The position numbers were made by a program, and so were the translations under genes. DNA of 64,000 nt from Saccharopolyspora galaxeae (lineage in GTDB: Bacteria; Actinomycetota; Actinomycetes; Mycobacteriales; Pseudonocardiaceae): the NCBI RefSeq assembly GCF_016526145.1, contig NZ_JADDUE010000007.1, positions 186,001 to 250,000 of the forward strand, written 5' to 3'. Shown one piece after another: positions 7,531-16,292 of this stretch (position 1 is its first letter; each line of letters opens with the position of its first letter). The notes under the pieces were generated by a model, which was not told the DNA's origin, did no database searches, and was given only the letters and a program-made list of their open reading frames with translations.

Positions 7531-9240
7531 TCAGCTCAAGCGGCGGTCGTAGGTGCCGCGGCCGTACTGCTGCAGGGCCTCGCGCACCCGGTGGGTCTCC
7601 TGCCGCCGCGTGATCGGCCCGCCGGTCGCGCCGAGCGGGAACATCTGCACCCCGCCGTGCATCCGGCGCACCGGGTGCCACGCGTGCCAGCGCTGCGGCG
7701 GCGCGTGTTCGGCCAGCCACACGGTCAACGCCTGCCTCTTGCCCTTGCCGACGATGCCGACGCGGCGCACTTCGTGCCACGGGATCTCCCGCGCCAGCCC
7801 GGCCCGCGAGATCCGCAGCCCGTCGGTGTTGACCTTCAGCCGCAGGCCCGGCAGCACGGCTTTGGCCAGCGACAGCAGACCGCTGACGAAGAACAGCAGG
7901 AACGCCAGCGTCGGTACCGGGTTGCCGGCGACTTCGTCGCCGAGCGTGTAAGCGAATGCCGCGACCACGAACATCAACACCGCCCACAGCAGCGCGCCGC
8001 CGCGACCGCCGGTGACGAACACCGGTCCGGGGGTGTTCGCGGAAACCTTCCGCGGCACCGACGACGGGAACGACGGCTCGGGAGCCTTCGGGGCGGGCGG
8101 CCGCTTGGTCTGCGCGGCGGGCGCGGCCCCCGCGTTCGGGTTCCGTGACTGCGGCGGTGCGGCCGACCAGTCACCCCGCGGTCGTGAGCCGGGGTTCGAC
8201 GGCGTGCCGGCCTGGAACGCGGCCGAGCCGGGCACGGCCTGCCCGCCGGGCGGCTGCGCGAATGCGGTTCCTCGGTTGCCGCCCTGGTGGGCGGCACTGC
8301 TCTGAGCCGTGCCGCCGTTCTGGGCGGCACCACCCGGCAGCGGCATCTCGAACGCCGCCTCGGAAGCCTGCTTGAGCTGCGTGGTGTGCTCGTTGATCAC
8401 GGCGCTGATCGCGGGCGGGAGCCAGTTGTCGCCCTGCGGGCTCGTCGCGCCGATCGCGTCCAGCAGCTGGTCCGGCGTCGGCCGCTCGGCCGGTTCCTTC
8501 GCCAGGCACGGGCCGAGCAGCGAGCGCAGGCCCGGGCTCAGCGCGCTCAGGTCCGGATGGTTGTGCACCACCCGGTACAGCATCACCGGCGCGCTGCCGG
8601 AGCCGAACGGCCCGGCGGCGCCTGCCGCGAACACCAGCACCGCGCCGAGCGAGAACACGTCGCTGGGCGGGCCGACGTCGCTGCCGGTGGTCTGCTCCGG
8701 TGAGAAGTACCCCGGCGTGCCGAGGAAGATCCCGGTGGCGGTGAGCGCGCTGTTGGTCACCGCGCGCGAGATGCCGAAGTCGATGACCCGCGGCCCGTCC
8801 GGCCCCAGCAGCACGTTGCCCGGTTTCAGGTCGCGGTGCACCAGCCCGGCGCGGTGGATCGCGCTGAGCGCCTCGGCCAGCCCGGCGGCGAGGCTGCGCA
8901 CGGTCGGCTCGGGCAGCGCGCCGTGGTCGGAGACCGCGCTGTGCAGCGTCGGGCCGGGCACGTATTCGGTGGCCAGCCAAGGTTGCTCGGCGTCCGGTTC
9001 GGCGTCGACGACGGCGGCGGTCCAGAACCCGCCGACGGAGCGGGCCATGTCGACCTCGCGGCGGAACCGTTCGCGGAACTCCGCGTCCTCGGCGAGCTCC
9101 GGGCGGGCCACCTTGATCGCCACGACGCGGCCGCCGCGGGAACGCGCCAGGTACACCGCGCCCATCGCGCCGCCACCGATGCGCGCGAGCAGGCGGTAGT
9201 CCCCGACCTTGGCGGGATCGCTTGCCAGCAACGGCTGCAC
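7531..9240 (-). CDS. Membrane Ser/Thr protein kinase with C-terminal PH-like domain
   Basis: 569 residues from a GTG behind GAGGGGGA. Kinase domain about 15-280: IGGGAMGAVYLA, catalytic lysine in VVAIKVARPEL, VHRDLKPGNVLL, DFG in VIDFGISRAV and GTPGYFSPEQ (activation loop/APE equivalent). A long Ala/Pro/Gly linker follows, then two transmembrane stretches (ALLWAVLMFVVAAFAYTLG and PTLAFLLFFVSGLLSLAKAV) and a C-terminal region resembling a bacterial PH domain (LRISRAGLAREIPWHEVRRV). Unlike PASTA-type PknB the kinase has no visible extracellular sensor, so it probably responds to a partner or lipid (inference). Confidence 0.9.
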   Translation of the reverse strand: MQPLLASDPAKVGDYRLLARIGGGAMGAVYLARSRGGRVVAIKVARPELAEDAEFRERFRREVDMARSVGGFWTAAVVDAEPDAEQPWLATEYVPGPTLHSAVSDHGALPEPTVRSLAAGLAEALSAIHRAGLVHRDLKPGNVLLGPDGPRVIDFGISRAVTNSALTATGIFLGTPGYFSPEQTTGSDVGPPSDVFSLGAVLVFAAGAAGPFGSGSAPVMLYRVVHNHPDLSALSPGLRSLLGPCLAKEPAERPTPDQLLDAIGATSPQGDNWLPPAISAVINEHTTQLKQASEAAFEMPLPGGAAQNGGTAQSSAAHQGGNRGTAFAQPPGGQAVPGSAAFQAGTPSNPGSRPRGDWSAAPPQSRNPNAGAAPAAQTKRPPAPKAPEPSFPSSVPRKVSANTPGPVFVTGGRGGALLWAVLMFVVAAFAYTLGDEVAGNPVPTLAFLLFFVSGLLSLAKAVLPGLRLKVNTDGLRISRAGLAREIPWHEVRRVGIVGKGKRQALTVWLAEHAPPQRWHAWHPVRRMHGGVQMFPLGATGGPITRRQETHRVREALQQYGRGTYDRRLS

Positions 9241-9339
9241 TTCAAGTCCCCCTCGATGACTCGGTGGCGGGGGCCAGCTTACGGATTCGGACACCGGCGT
9301 TGTCGCGATCCCCGCCGAGAGCGTTCGCGAGGGCTGCTG

Positions 9340-9351
9340 GTAATCGGTTAC
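9340..9351. promoter_or_regulatory. LacI-type palindrome upstream of the sugar ABC operon
   Basis: GTAATCGGTTAC matches its own reverse complement at 10 of 12 positions and has a central CG, the pattern of LacI-family operators. It lies about 110 nt before the ATP-binding gene. No experimental support; the LacI gene at 18127 is one possible partner. Confidence 0.4.
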
Positions 9352-9451
9352 TCGGGTTCGCCGCAACTCTTCCGGCGCAGTGCCGCGGTGAGTATGCTCC
9401 GGCGCACCGCAGTGGCGGTACCTGATCAACGATGATCGAGGGAGGCACACC

Positions 9452-10963
9452 GTGTCGCGTTCCGAGGGGTCGGCGGCGCCGGTGCTGGTGCGGCTCGACG
9501 ACGTGAGCAAACGATTCCCCGGGGTGGTCGCGGTCTCCGGGGTCCACTTGGACGTGCGCGCGGGCGAGGTGCACGTGCTGGCCGGTGAGAACGGCGCGGG
9601 CAAGTCGACGCTGATGAAGCTGGTGGCGCAGGTCGAGGAACCCTCCTCCGGCACCGTCGAGGTCGACGGCCGGCCGGTGTCCTACCGCGGGCCCGCCGCG
9701 GCGCGCAGGCTCGGGATCTCGATGGTGCACCAGGAATTCGCGCTGGCCCCCGACCTGTCGGTGGCGGAGAACCTGTTCATCGGGCACGAGCCCGGCAGCG
9801 CCGGGTGGATCTCCCGCAGCGCCGAGCGCGAACAGGCGCGGGCGTTGCTCAAGCGGGTCGGGCTGCACGTCGATCCCGCGCGGCCGGTGGGCAAGCTCTC
9901 CACCGCGCAGCAGCAGCGGGTGGAGCTGGCGAAGGCGCTGGCGGTCGAGGCGAAGCTGCTCATCCTGGACGAGCCGACGGCGACGCTGACCGAGCAGGAG
10001 ACCGCGGAACTGTTCGGCATCGTCCGCGAACTCACCGCGGCCGGCATCGGCGTCCTCTACATCTCGCACCGGCTGGACGAGATCTTCGAGATCGGCGACC
10101 GCGTGACGGTGCTGCGCGACGGCGAGGTGGTCGCGACCCGGCCGGTGGCCGAGCTGGACGAGTCGCGGCTGGTCGCGCTGATGGTGGGCCGCGACGTGCA
10201 GAATCTCTACCCGCGCACCTACACCGACCCGGGCGAGGTGCGGCTGCGGGTGCGCGGGCTGTCCCGCGGCGCGGCGGTGCGCGACGTGTCGTTCGAGGTG
10301 CGCGCGGGCGAGATCGTCGGCATGGCCGGGCTGGTGGGTGCCGGGCGCACCGAGTTGGCGCGTTCGGTGTTCGGGGCCGAACCGCCGGATTCCGGCTCGG
10401 TCGAGCTGGACGGCCGCGAGCTCAAGATCCGCGGACCGGCGGACGCGATCGCCGCGGGCATCGGCTACCTCACCGAGAGCCGCAAGTCCGACGGGCTGGC
10501 GCTGCAGCTCGGCGTGGACAAGAACATCACGCTGGCGAAGCTGCCGATGATGGGCGGGCTGATCGACCTGGGCGCGGAACGCCGCGTCGCGCAACGGGAA
10601 CGGGACCGGCTGCGGATCCGGGTGCCGAACATCGGCCGCCCGGTGCAGGCGTTGTCCGGCGGCAATCAGCAGAAGGTCGTGCTGGCGCGCTGGCTGCAGA
10701 CCGAGGCCGAGGTGCTGCTGTTCGACGAGCCCGGCCGCGGCATGGACGTCGGGGCGAAATCGGAGATGTTCGGCCAGCTCGACGCGCTGGCCGTGGACGG
10801 CAAGGCGGTCGTGCTGATCTCCAGCTACCTGCCGGAGCTGCTGAACATGTGCGACCGGATCCTCGTGCTGCGCGAGGGGCGGATCACCGGTGAGCTCGAG
10901 CGCGCCGAGTTCTCCGAAGAACGGATCGTGGCGCTGGCGACCGGAGCGAGGGAGGACCAGTGA
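9452..10963 (+). CDS. Sugar ABC transporter ATP-binding protein (RbsA type)
   Basis: 503 residues with two nucleotide-binding domains, as in RbsA/MglA. Domain 1: GENGAGKSTL, signature LSTAQQQRVELAKAL and LLILDEPTATL. Domain 2 has a degenerate P-loop GLVGAGRTELA but LSGGNQQKVVLARWL and VLLFDEPGRGMDVG, normal for this subfamily. GTG start behind GAGGGAGG. It energises uptake of a monosaccharide by the two downstream genes; the substrate cannot be told from sequence. The stop overlaps the permease start as GTGA. Confidence 0.93.
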   Translation: MSRSEGSAAPVLVRLDDVSKRFPGVVAVSGVHLDVRAGEVHVLAGENGAGKSTLMKLVAQVEEPSSGTVEVDGRPVSYRGPAAARRLGISMVHQEFALAPDLSVAENLFIGHEPGSAGWISRSAEREQARALLKRVGLHVDPARPVGKLSTAQQQRVELAKALAVEAKLLILDEPTATLTEQETAELFGIVRELTAAGIGVLYISHRLDEIFEIGDRVTVLRDGEVVATRPVAELDESRLVALMVGRDVQNLYPRTYTDPGEVRLRVRGLSRGAAVRDVSFEVRAGEIVGMAGLVGAGRTELARSVFGAEPPDSGSVELDGRELKIRGPADAIAAGIGYLTESRKSDGLALQLGVDKNITLAKLPMMGGLIDLGAERRVAQRERDRLRIRVPNIGRPVQALSGGNQQKVVLARWLQTEAEVLLFDEPGRGMDVGAKSEMFGQLDALAVDGKAVVLISSYLPELLNMCDRILVLREGRITGELERAEFSEERIVALATGAREDQ

Positions 10964-12015
10964 GCGAGCAGTCGCCGACCGGGCCTGGCGGGCAGCCGCC
11001 GGTCGAAGAGGACAGATCGGAAAGCGGGGGTGCGGCCTCCGGTGGCCTGCTCGGCGGGTTGACCGACCGCTTCTCCGGAGCGATCTCGCAGGTCGCCGCT
11101 GCGGGGGCGCTGATCGTGGTGTTCGTGGTGCTCTCGATCATCGCGCCGTCGTTCCTGACCGCGGACAACCTGTTCAACCTGGGGTCGCAGACCTCGGTGA
11201 ACGCGGTGATGGCGGTCGGTGTGACGCTGGTGATCATCACCGGCGGCATCGACCTGTCGGTGGGTTCGGTGGCCGCGCTGTCCGGGGTGCTCGGCGTGAT
11301 GCTGATGGCCGACTTCGGCTTCAACCCGCTGGTGGGCATCCTCGGCGGACTCGTGGTCGGCGCGGCCGCGGGCCTGGTCAACGGCCTGCTGGTGTCGACG
11401 GTGGGTCTACCGCCGTTCATCGCGACGCTGGGGATGCTCAGCGTCGCCCGCGGTCTGGTGCTGATCAGCACCGGCGCGGTCGCGGTGTTCGGCGCGCCGG
11501 AGTCGTTCCGCCTGCTCGGGCAGGGCGTGATCGGTCCGGTGCCGATCCCGGTGCTGATGATCGTGGTGGTCGCGGTGCTCGGGCACTTGGTGCTCACCCG
11601 CACCCGGCTGGGCCGCTACTCCTACGTGATGGGCTCGAACTCGGAGGCCGCGCGGCTGTCCGGCGTGCCGGTGCGCAAGCACACGACCTGGGTCTACGTG
11701 CTGTCCGGGATGCTGGCCGGGCTCGGCGGCATGATCGCGGCTTCGCGGATCAACTCGGGTCAGCCGAACTTCGGCGAGGGCCTGGAGCTGGACGTGATCG
11801 CGGCCGTGGTGATCGGCGGGGCGAGCCTGTTCGGCGGGCGCGGCACGGTGCTGGGTTCGCTGATCGGCGCGTTCCTGGTTGCGGTGATCCGCAACGGTGC
11901 GGTGCAGCTGAACATCGGCACCTTCTACCAGAACGTGCTGATCGGCGTGATCATCTGGCTCGCGGTGTGGTGGGACCGGTACCAGCGCCGCAAGCTCGCC
12001 GGGGACGTCGGGTGA
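10960..12015 (+). CDS. Sugar ABC transporter permease (RbsC type)
   Basis: 351 residues. After a polar N-terminus (about 40 residues) come multiple hydrophobic segments, with the family hallmark NAVMAVGVTLVIITGGIDLSVG and GLVNGLLVSTVGLPPFIATL, and near the end IAAVVIGGASLFGGRGTVLG, the permease-ATPase coupling region. It forms the transmembrane channel of the importer with the flanking genes. GTG start overlapping the ATPase stop. Confidence 0.92.
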   Translation: MSEQSPTGPGGQPPVEEDRSESGGAASGGLLGGLTDRFSGAISQVAAAGALIVVFVVLSIIAPSFLTADNLFNLGSQTSVNAVMAVGVTLVIITGGIDLSVGSVAALSGVLGVMLMADFGFNPLVGILGGLVVGAAAGLVNGLLVSTVGLPPFIATLGMLSVARGLVLISTGAVAVFGAPESFRLLGQGVIGPVPIPVLMIVVVAVLGHLVLTRTRLGRYSYVMGSNSEAARLSGVPVRKHTTWVYVLSGMLAGLGGMIAASRINSGQPNFGEGLELDVIAAVVIGGASLFGGRGTVLGSLIGAFLVAVIRNGAVQLNIGTFYQNVLIGVIIWLAVWWDRYQRRKLAGDVG

Positions 12016-12026
12016 GGGGTTCGGCG

Positions 12027-13028
12027 ATGAAGAAGCTGCTGGGACTGCTGTGCCTGGTCGTGCTGCTGGCCGCGTCCGGCTGCAGCGTGCGGATCCACCG
12101 GCCGAGCGGGACGGCCGCCGCGGAGGGCGGCGCGATCCGGCTCGCGGTGATCCCGAAGGCGATCGGGTTCGACTTCTGGGAGCAGGTGCGCGTCGGCGCC
12201 GAGTGCGCGGCCTCGAAGCATCCGAACGTCAACGTCTACTGGGACGGCGTCACCTCCGAGGACGACGTCAGCGGCCAGCAGAGCCTGCTGCAGGACACCA
12301 TCGCCCAGGGCGTGCAGGGTCTGGTTTATGCCGCCACGGACGCGAAAGCGCTCGCGCAGGTGTCGGAGTCGGCTCTGCAGCAGGGCACCACGGTGGTGAA
12401 CATGGACTCCGGCACCACGCCGCAGCCGCCGGGCGTGCCGGTCTACGCCACGAACAACGTGCAGGCCGCCGAGCAGGGCACCCAGCTGCTGGCCGACCAG
12501 CTCGGCGGGCGCGGCAAGGTCGCGTTCATCGAGTTCCTGCCGGGCACCAGCACGAACGAGACCCGCGCGGAGGGCTTCGAGCGCGGGCTGGCGAAGAACC
12601 CGGGCCTGCAGCTGGTGGCGCGGCAGTCCTCCAGCAGCGACTACAACACCGCCTTGCAGGTCACCCAGGACATCCTGACCGCGAACCCGGACCTGAACGG
12701 GATCTACGCGGGCAACGAGCCGAGCGTGCTGGGTGCAGCCGAGGCGGTTCGGCAGGCGGGCAAGGCCGGCCAGGTCAAGATCATCGGGTGGGACACCTCG
12801 GAAGGCCAGATCGAGTCGTTGAAGGACGGCGTGATCACCGGTCTGATCGCGCAGAACCCGTTCAAGATGGGCTATTCCTCGGTCCAGTCGGCGATCACCG
12901 ACATCCGCAGGCTGCCGGGCGAAAGCCCGGCCACCGACACCGGTTCGACGCTGGTCACCAAGGAGAACATGCGGACTCCGGAGATCCAGAAGCTGCTGAA
13001 CCCGTCGTGCGCGAACCCGCCGCAGTGA
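12027..13028 (+). CDS. Periplasmic sugar-binding lipoprotein of ABC importer
   Basis: 333 residues starting MKKLLGLLCLVVLLAASGCS, a lipoprotein signal peptide with lipobox AASGC. The mature part has the Peripla_BP_4 pattern: IPKAIGFDFWEQVRVGAECA, QGLVYAATDAKAL, KVAFIEFLPGTSTNETRAEG, GIYAGNEPSVLGAAEA and KIIGWDTS. ATG at 12027 has GAGGGG upstream; an in-frame GTG at 12012 overlapping the permease stop is an alternative. Third gene of the importer operon. Confidence 0.92.
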   Translation: MKKLLGLLCLVVLLAASGCSVRIHRPSGTAAAEGGAIRLAVIPKAIGFDFWEQVRVGAECAASKHPNVNVYWDGVTSEDDVSGQQSLLQDTIAQGVQGLVYAATDAKALAQVSESALQQGTTVVNMDSGTTPQPPGVPVYATNNVQAAEQGTQLLADQLGGRGKVAFIEFLPGTSTNETRAEGFERGLAKNPGLQLVARQSSSSDYNTALQVTQDILTANPDLNGIYAGNEPSVLGAAEAVRQAGKAGQVKIIGWDTSEGQIESLKDGVITGLIAQNPFKMGYSSVQSAITDIRRLPGESPATDTGSTLVTKENMRTPEIQKLLNPSCANPPQ

Positions 13029-13061
13029 TCCCGCTGGGGTGATCCCGCCGGTGCTGCGCCG

Positions 13062-13883
13062 TCACCTCGGCATCGCTTGCAGCACGTGCAGCGTGGTGCC
13101 GTGGCCGCACGGCGTGCGCAGCTCCGGCACCGGAGAACCGCGCACGGTGATCTCGGCGCCCGGCCGCACCACGGCCGGATCGCCGCCGACCAGGATGTAC
13201 GGCCTGCCGTGTCCGGTCAGCAGCCGGCAGTCCGGCCGGGGACCGGCTTGGACCGTGCCCTGCGCGGTGAATTCCCTGCCCTGCGGTGTTCGCGGAGGCG
13301 GTGGCGCGGTCGCCGGTGGACCGGGCGGTGCCGCGCACGGGTGCGGCGGGGGCTTGTCGCCGTCGCGGGTGGCTTGGATCTTCGCGTCCACGCGCACGTC
13401 ACCTGCCTGCGCGAAGGTCAACGTCAGCGGGAACGTCGTTCCCGGGCGGGCCACCCGCTCCAGCCCGATGACCTCCAGCCGGTACGGCGTGGCCGACTCG
13501 GGCTGGCCGGGCGCCAGCGGGACCGTGCCCTGCGCGGTGACAGGGATCTGCGGCACGGGTTCGGCCTGCCCGTCGCAGCCCCGGTCCCATCGCAGCTCGA
13601 CCCGTTCGGCTTGCGGGGAACGCGCTCCGACCAGTGCGTCCTGCCGCATCCCGTTATTGATCAGGAAGAGCTCGGCCGGTGCGGCGGAACCAGGCGGATA
13701 GCCCGCTTCGGTGGCGGCCAAGTGCACGTTGCGGACTTTGATCTGCCCGACGCCCTCGTTGGTGCCGATGGTCCCCGCGGCACCCGCCGGAGCACCGCTG
13801 GGCGATTCCAGCACCGTCCCGCCGCAGCCGGTCAGCACACCCAACCCGAACGCGACCAGCGCGATGCTCGTGAAACCCCGCAC
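13062..13883 (-). CDS. Lipoprotein with PCu(A)C-like domain
   Basis: 273 residues. Signal peptide with lipobox in FGLGVLTGCGG. Residues 40-140 (IKVRNVHLAATEAGYPPGSA, then AELFLINNGMRQDALVGARS) resemble the actinobacterial version of the PCu(A)C copper-chaperone fold, but the H-M...H-x-M copper ligand pattern is not evident. A Pro-rich linker (PPPHPCAAPPGPPATAPPPP) leads to a C-terminal part with four Cys spread over about 75 residues. GTG 13883 keeps the signal peptide at normal length; it has only a close GAGG upstream. Cell-surface protein of unknown role. Confidence 0.6.
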   Translation of the reverse strand: MRGFTSIALVAFGLGVLTGCGGTVLESPSGAPAGAAGTIGTNEGVGQIKVRNVHLAATEAGYPPGSAAPAELFLINNGMRQDALVGARSPQAERVELRWDRGCDGQAEPVPQIPVTAQGTVPLAPGQPESATPYRLEVIGLERVARPGTTFPLTLTFAQAGDVRVDAKIQATRDGDKPPPHPCAAPPGPPATAPPPPRTPQGREFTAQGTVQAGPRPDCRLLTGHGRPYILVGGDPAVVRPGAEITVRGSPVPELRTPCGHGTTLHVLQAMPR

Positions 13884-13929
13884 GACCTCGCGGTTACCCG
13901 CTGCCCCGCGCCGGTACGCACCGATGCGA

Positions 13930-15078
13930 TCAGAGCCGGCTCTCCACGATGTCGGCGGCTGCGGCCGCACCGCCGCTCTCGGCGATCACCTGCCGCATCC
14001 ACGCGAGGTTCGCCCGCACGTCCGCGTCTTCGGCAACGTCTTCGACGGCCGCCCGCAGCGACCCCGGGTCGAGCTCTGCCGCGTCGAGCCACCGCCCGAG
14101 CCCGAGGTCGCGCACCCGCGCCGCGTTGGTCTCCTGCTCCGGGAACTGCGGCACCGCCGCGGTCGGCACGCCGAGGGCCAGCGCTTCCAGTACCGAGCCC
14201 AGCCCGGCGTGCGTGACGAACACGTCCGCTGCCCGCAGCACGCCGATCTGCGGGATCGACGGCGCCACGGTGAAATTCTCCGGCACCGCCCCGAGTTCGC
14301 CCGCGTCGACCGCACCGGTGGCGAGCACGACTCGCCACGGCGTGTCGGCGAACGAGGCCACGCAGGTGCGGAAGAACTCCGGCCTGCGGGTGTGCGCGGT
14401 GCCCAGCGAGATGTAGAGCAGCGGCGAACCCGGCGGCGTGAACGGTTCTTCGTGGCGGTCGAGGGACGGCCCGACGAATCGGACCCCCTCGTCGAACTCG
14501 TCACCACCGGGCTGGAACGCGCGGGGTGCGAACACGATGGTCGTTCCCGCGGGTGATCCGGCCATCGGATCGGGTAGCGACACCCCGTGTTCGGCGGCGA
14601 ACGCCGCCATCTCGGATCGGACCGCTACCAGCCGCGGGTGGCCGAAGTCGAACCGCTCCGGCATGAACGTCCCGCCGCCCACGAGGTTCGTGCTCAGCGC
14701 GATGCCGCGCGCACCCAGCTTCTCCGCGATCATCGAGCCGAACGGGCTGATCGCGTCGAAGCACACCACGTCCGGCCGGTCGAGGCCGAAGTGCTCGACC
14801 AGCACGGGCAGGTCCGCGCGGATCTCGGCGAGCACGCCCTCCAGCAGCACCGCGAGTTGTTCGGCGCCGAAGGATTCGCCGCCCGCACCGGGTTCGGCCA
14901 CCGGCAGCGCACCGGGCAGCCGGACCGGCTCGGCACCCGCCTGCCGCACCGCGTGCAGCATCCGCTCCCCGGTGGCGAAGCTGACCCGGTGCCCGCGGCG
15001 GACGAGCTCGGCGACCAGCGGCAGCGTCGGGTTCACGTGCCCCGGTGCGGGTGGGGCTTCGAACGCGATGTGGCTCAT
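13930..15078 (-). CDS. MGT-family glycosyltransferase (GT1, macrolide-type)
   Basis: 382 residues with a GT-B fold: N-terminal FEAPPAPGHVNPTLPLVAEL and RRGHRVSFATGERM, and C-terminal donor site APSIPQIGVLRAADVFVTHA followed by GLGSVLEALALGVPTAAVPQ. These enzymes glycosylate small hydrophobic molecules, often for macrolide self-protection; acceptor and sugar donor are unknown. The start overlaps the peroxiredoxin stop (ATGA), so the two are co-translated. No polyketide genes are nearby. Confidence 0.9.
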   Translation of the reverse strand: MSHIAFEAPPAPGHVNPTLPLVAELVRRGHRVSFATGERMLHAVRQAGAEPVRLPGALPVAEPGAGGESFGAEQLAVLLEGVLAEIRADLPVLVEHFGLDRPDVVCFDAISPFGSMIAEKLGARGIALSTNLVGGGTFMPERFDFGHPRLVAVRSEMAAFAAEHGVSLPDPMAGSPAGTTIVFAPRAFQPGGDEFDEGVRFVGPSLDRHEEPFTPPGSPLLYISLGTAHTRRPEFFRTCVASFADTPWRVVLATGAVDAGELGAVPENFTVAPSIPQIGVLRAADVFVTHAGLGSVLEALALGVPTAAVPQFPEQETNAARVRDLGLGRWLDAAELDPGSLRAAVEDVAEDADVRANLAWMRQVIAESGGAAAAADIVESRL

Positions 15079-15533
15079 GCGCCGCTTCGCTCGCGGAGGA
15101 ACTTCAGCGCCGTGTCGGCGTGCGTGCCCATGTTGAACTCGCTGCGCACCGTTTCCAGCAGCGTGCGGTCCTGGCCGATGACGAAGGTGTGCCGCTTCAC
15201 CGGCAGCGGACCGAACCGGCGCTTGACGCCGAAGATCCGCGCGACGGCCCCGTCGGTGTCGGACAGCAGCGGGTACTGGAACGAGTTGGTGCGGGCGAAC
15301 TCCGCCTGCTTGTCGACGGGGTCGGTGCTGATGCCCACCGGCTGCGCCCCGAGCTCGGCGAACTCCGCGGACAGGTCGCGGAAGTGGCAGCTCTCCGCGG
15401 TGCAGCCCGAGGTCATCGCCGCCGGGTAGAAGAACAGCACCACCGGGCCGTGCGCGAGCAGTTCGGAGAGCTTGCGTTCCGCGCCGTGCTGGTCGGGCAG
15501 TGCGAAGTCGTCGATCGTCGCGCCGATGCGCAT
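15075..15533 (-). CDS. bcp: Peroxiredoxin (Bcp/PrxQ type)
   Basis: 152 residues, whole-length AhpC/TSA thioredoxin-fold protein. FFYPAAMTSGCTAESCHFRD holds the peroxidatic Cys and, five residues later, the resolving Cys of the atypical 2-Cys PrxQ group. It reduces peroxides using thioredoxin-like donors. First gene of a two-gene minus operon with the glycosyltransferase, and divergent from the DJ-1-like gene. Confidence 0.93.
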   Translation of the reverse strand: MRIGATIDDFALPDQHGAERKLSELLAHGPVVLFFYPAAMTSGCTAESCHFRDLSAEFAELGAQPVGISTDPVDKQAEFARTNSFQYPLLSDTDGAVARIFGVKRRFGPLPVKRHTFVIGQDRTLLETVRSEFNMGTHADTALKFLRERSGA

Positions 15534-15660
15534 CCGGGCTCCTCGAAGTCGATCGCGGGTGATCCACCGTGGAGTTTGCCGCATCCGGGCCACGGGTAGG
15601 GCACGGCCAAGCGGCACCGCAGCACAGCGGTGCTTCACCGATCGACACGGAGGTTGTGCG

Positions 15661-16233
15661 ATGAGCGCCAGTCTGAACGGCGCGAAGGTGGCGTTCCTGG
15701 TGGCCCAGGACGGCATCGAGCAGGTGGAGCTGACCCAGCCGTGGAAGGCCGTGCAGGACGCGGGCGGCACACCCGAGCTGGTGTCGGTGGCGCCCGGTTC
15801 GGTGCAGGGCCGGGACGGCCTGGAGAAGGCGGACACGTTCACCGTGGACAAGGTCGTCAGCGAGGTCTCGCCGGACGAGTACGACGGCTTGGTGCTGCCC
15901 GGCGGTGTGGCGAATCCGGACGCGCTTCGCACCGAGCCGAGCGCGGTGCGCTTCGTCGGCACCTTCTTCTCGCAGCAGAAGCCGGTCGCCGCGATCTGCC
16001 ACGGCCCGTGGACGCTGGTCGAGGCGGACGTGGTTCGCGGCCGCCGGGTCACCTCCTACCCGAGCCTGGCCACGGATCTGCGCAACGCGGGCGCGGAATG
16101 GGTCGACGAGGAGGTCGTCGTCGATTCCGGTCTGGTGACCAGCCGCAACCCGAACGATCTGCCCGCGTTCTGCGACAAGCTCGTGGAAGAGGTCGCCGAG
16201 GGCAAGCACCGCGCGCAGGCCCGCAGCGCTTGA
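15661..16233 (+). CDS. DJ-1/PfpI family protein (type 1 glutamine amidotransferase-like)
   Basis: 190 residues. The nucleophile elbow VAAICHGPWTL carries the conserved Cys and EVSPDEYDGLVLPGG the acidic partner region, as in PfpI/YhbO/DJ-1 proteins that act as glyoxalases, deglycases or stress chaperones. GGAGG lies upstream of the ATG. Divergent from the peroxiredoxin, which fits a shared oxidative or carbonyl stress theme. Confidence 0.9.
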   Translation: MSASLNGAKVAFLVAQDGIEQVELTQPWKAVQDAGGTPELVSVAPGSVQGRDGLEKADTFTVDKVVSEVSPDEYDGLVLPGGVANPDALRTEPSAVRFVGTFFSQQKPVAAICHGPWTLVEADVVRGRRVTSYPSLATDLRNAGAEWVDEEVVVDSGLVTSRNPNDLPAFCDKLVEEVAEGKHRAQARSA

Positions 16234-16292
16234 TCCGGCCCGCGCGCATCGCGCGGCGGATCGGAGGCCCTGAGATTTAATTGGAGTGGTCG

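Noticed and set aside
13062-13883. Copper-binding function for the PCuAC-like lipoprotein
   Set aside because: The Met/His ligand pattern is not visible, so only the fold resemblance is kept.
13930-15533. Natural-product gene cluster around the MGT glycosyltransferase and P450
   Set aside because: No polyketide, peptide synthetase or deoxysugar genes occur within the window, and the two genes are 8 kb apart in unrelated operons.
13930-16209. A 759-codon frame suggesting a glycosyltransferase fused to something larger
   Set aside because: The glycosyltransferase begins at 15078 with MSHIAFEAPP and overlaps the peroxiredoxin stop; the upstream extension is antisense to the DJ-1-like gene.
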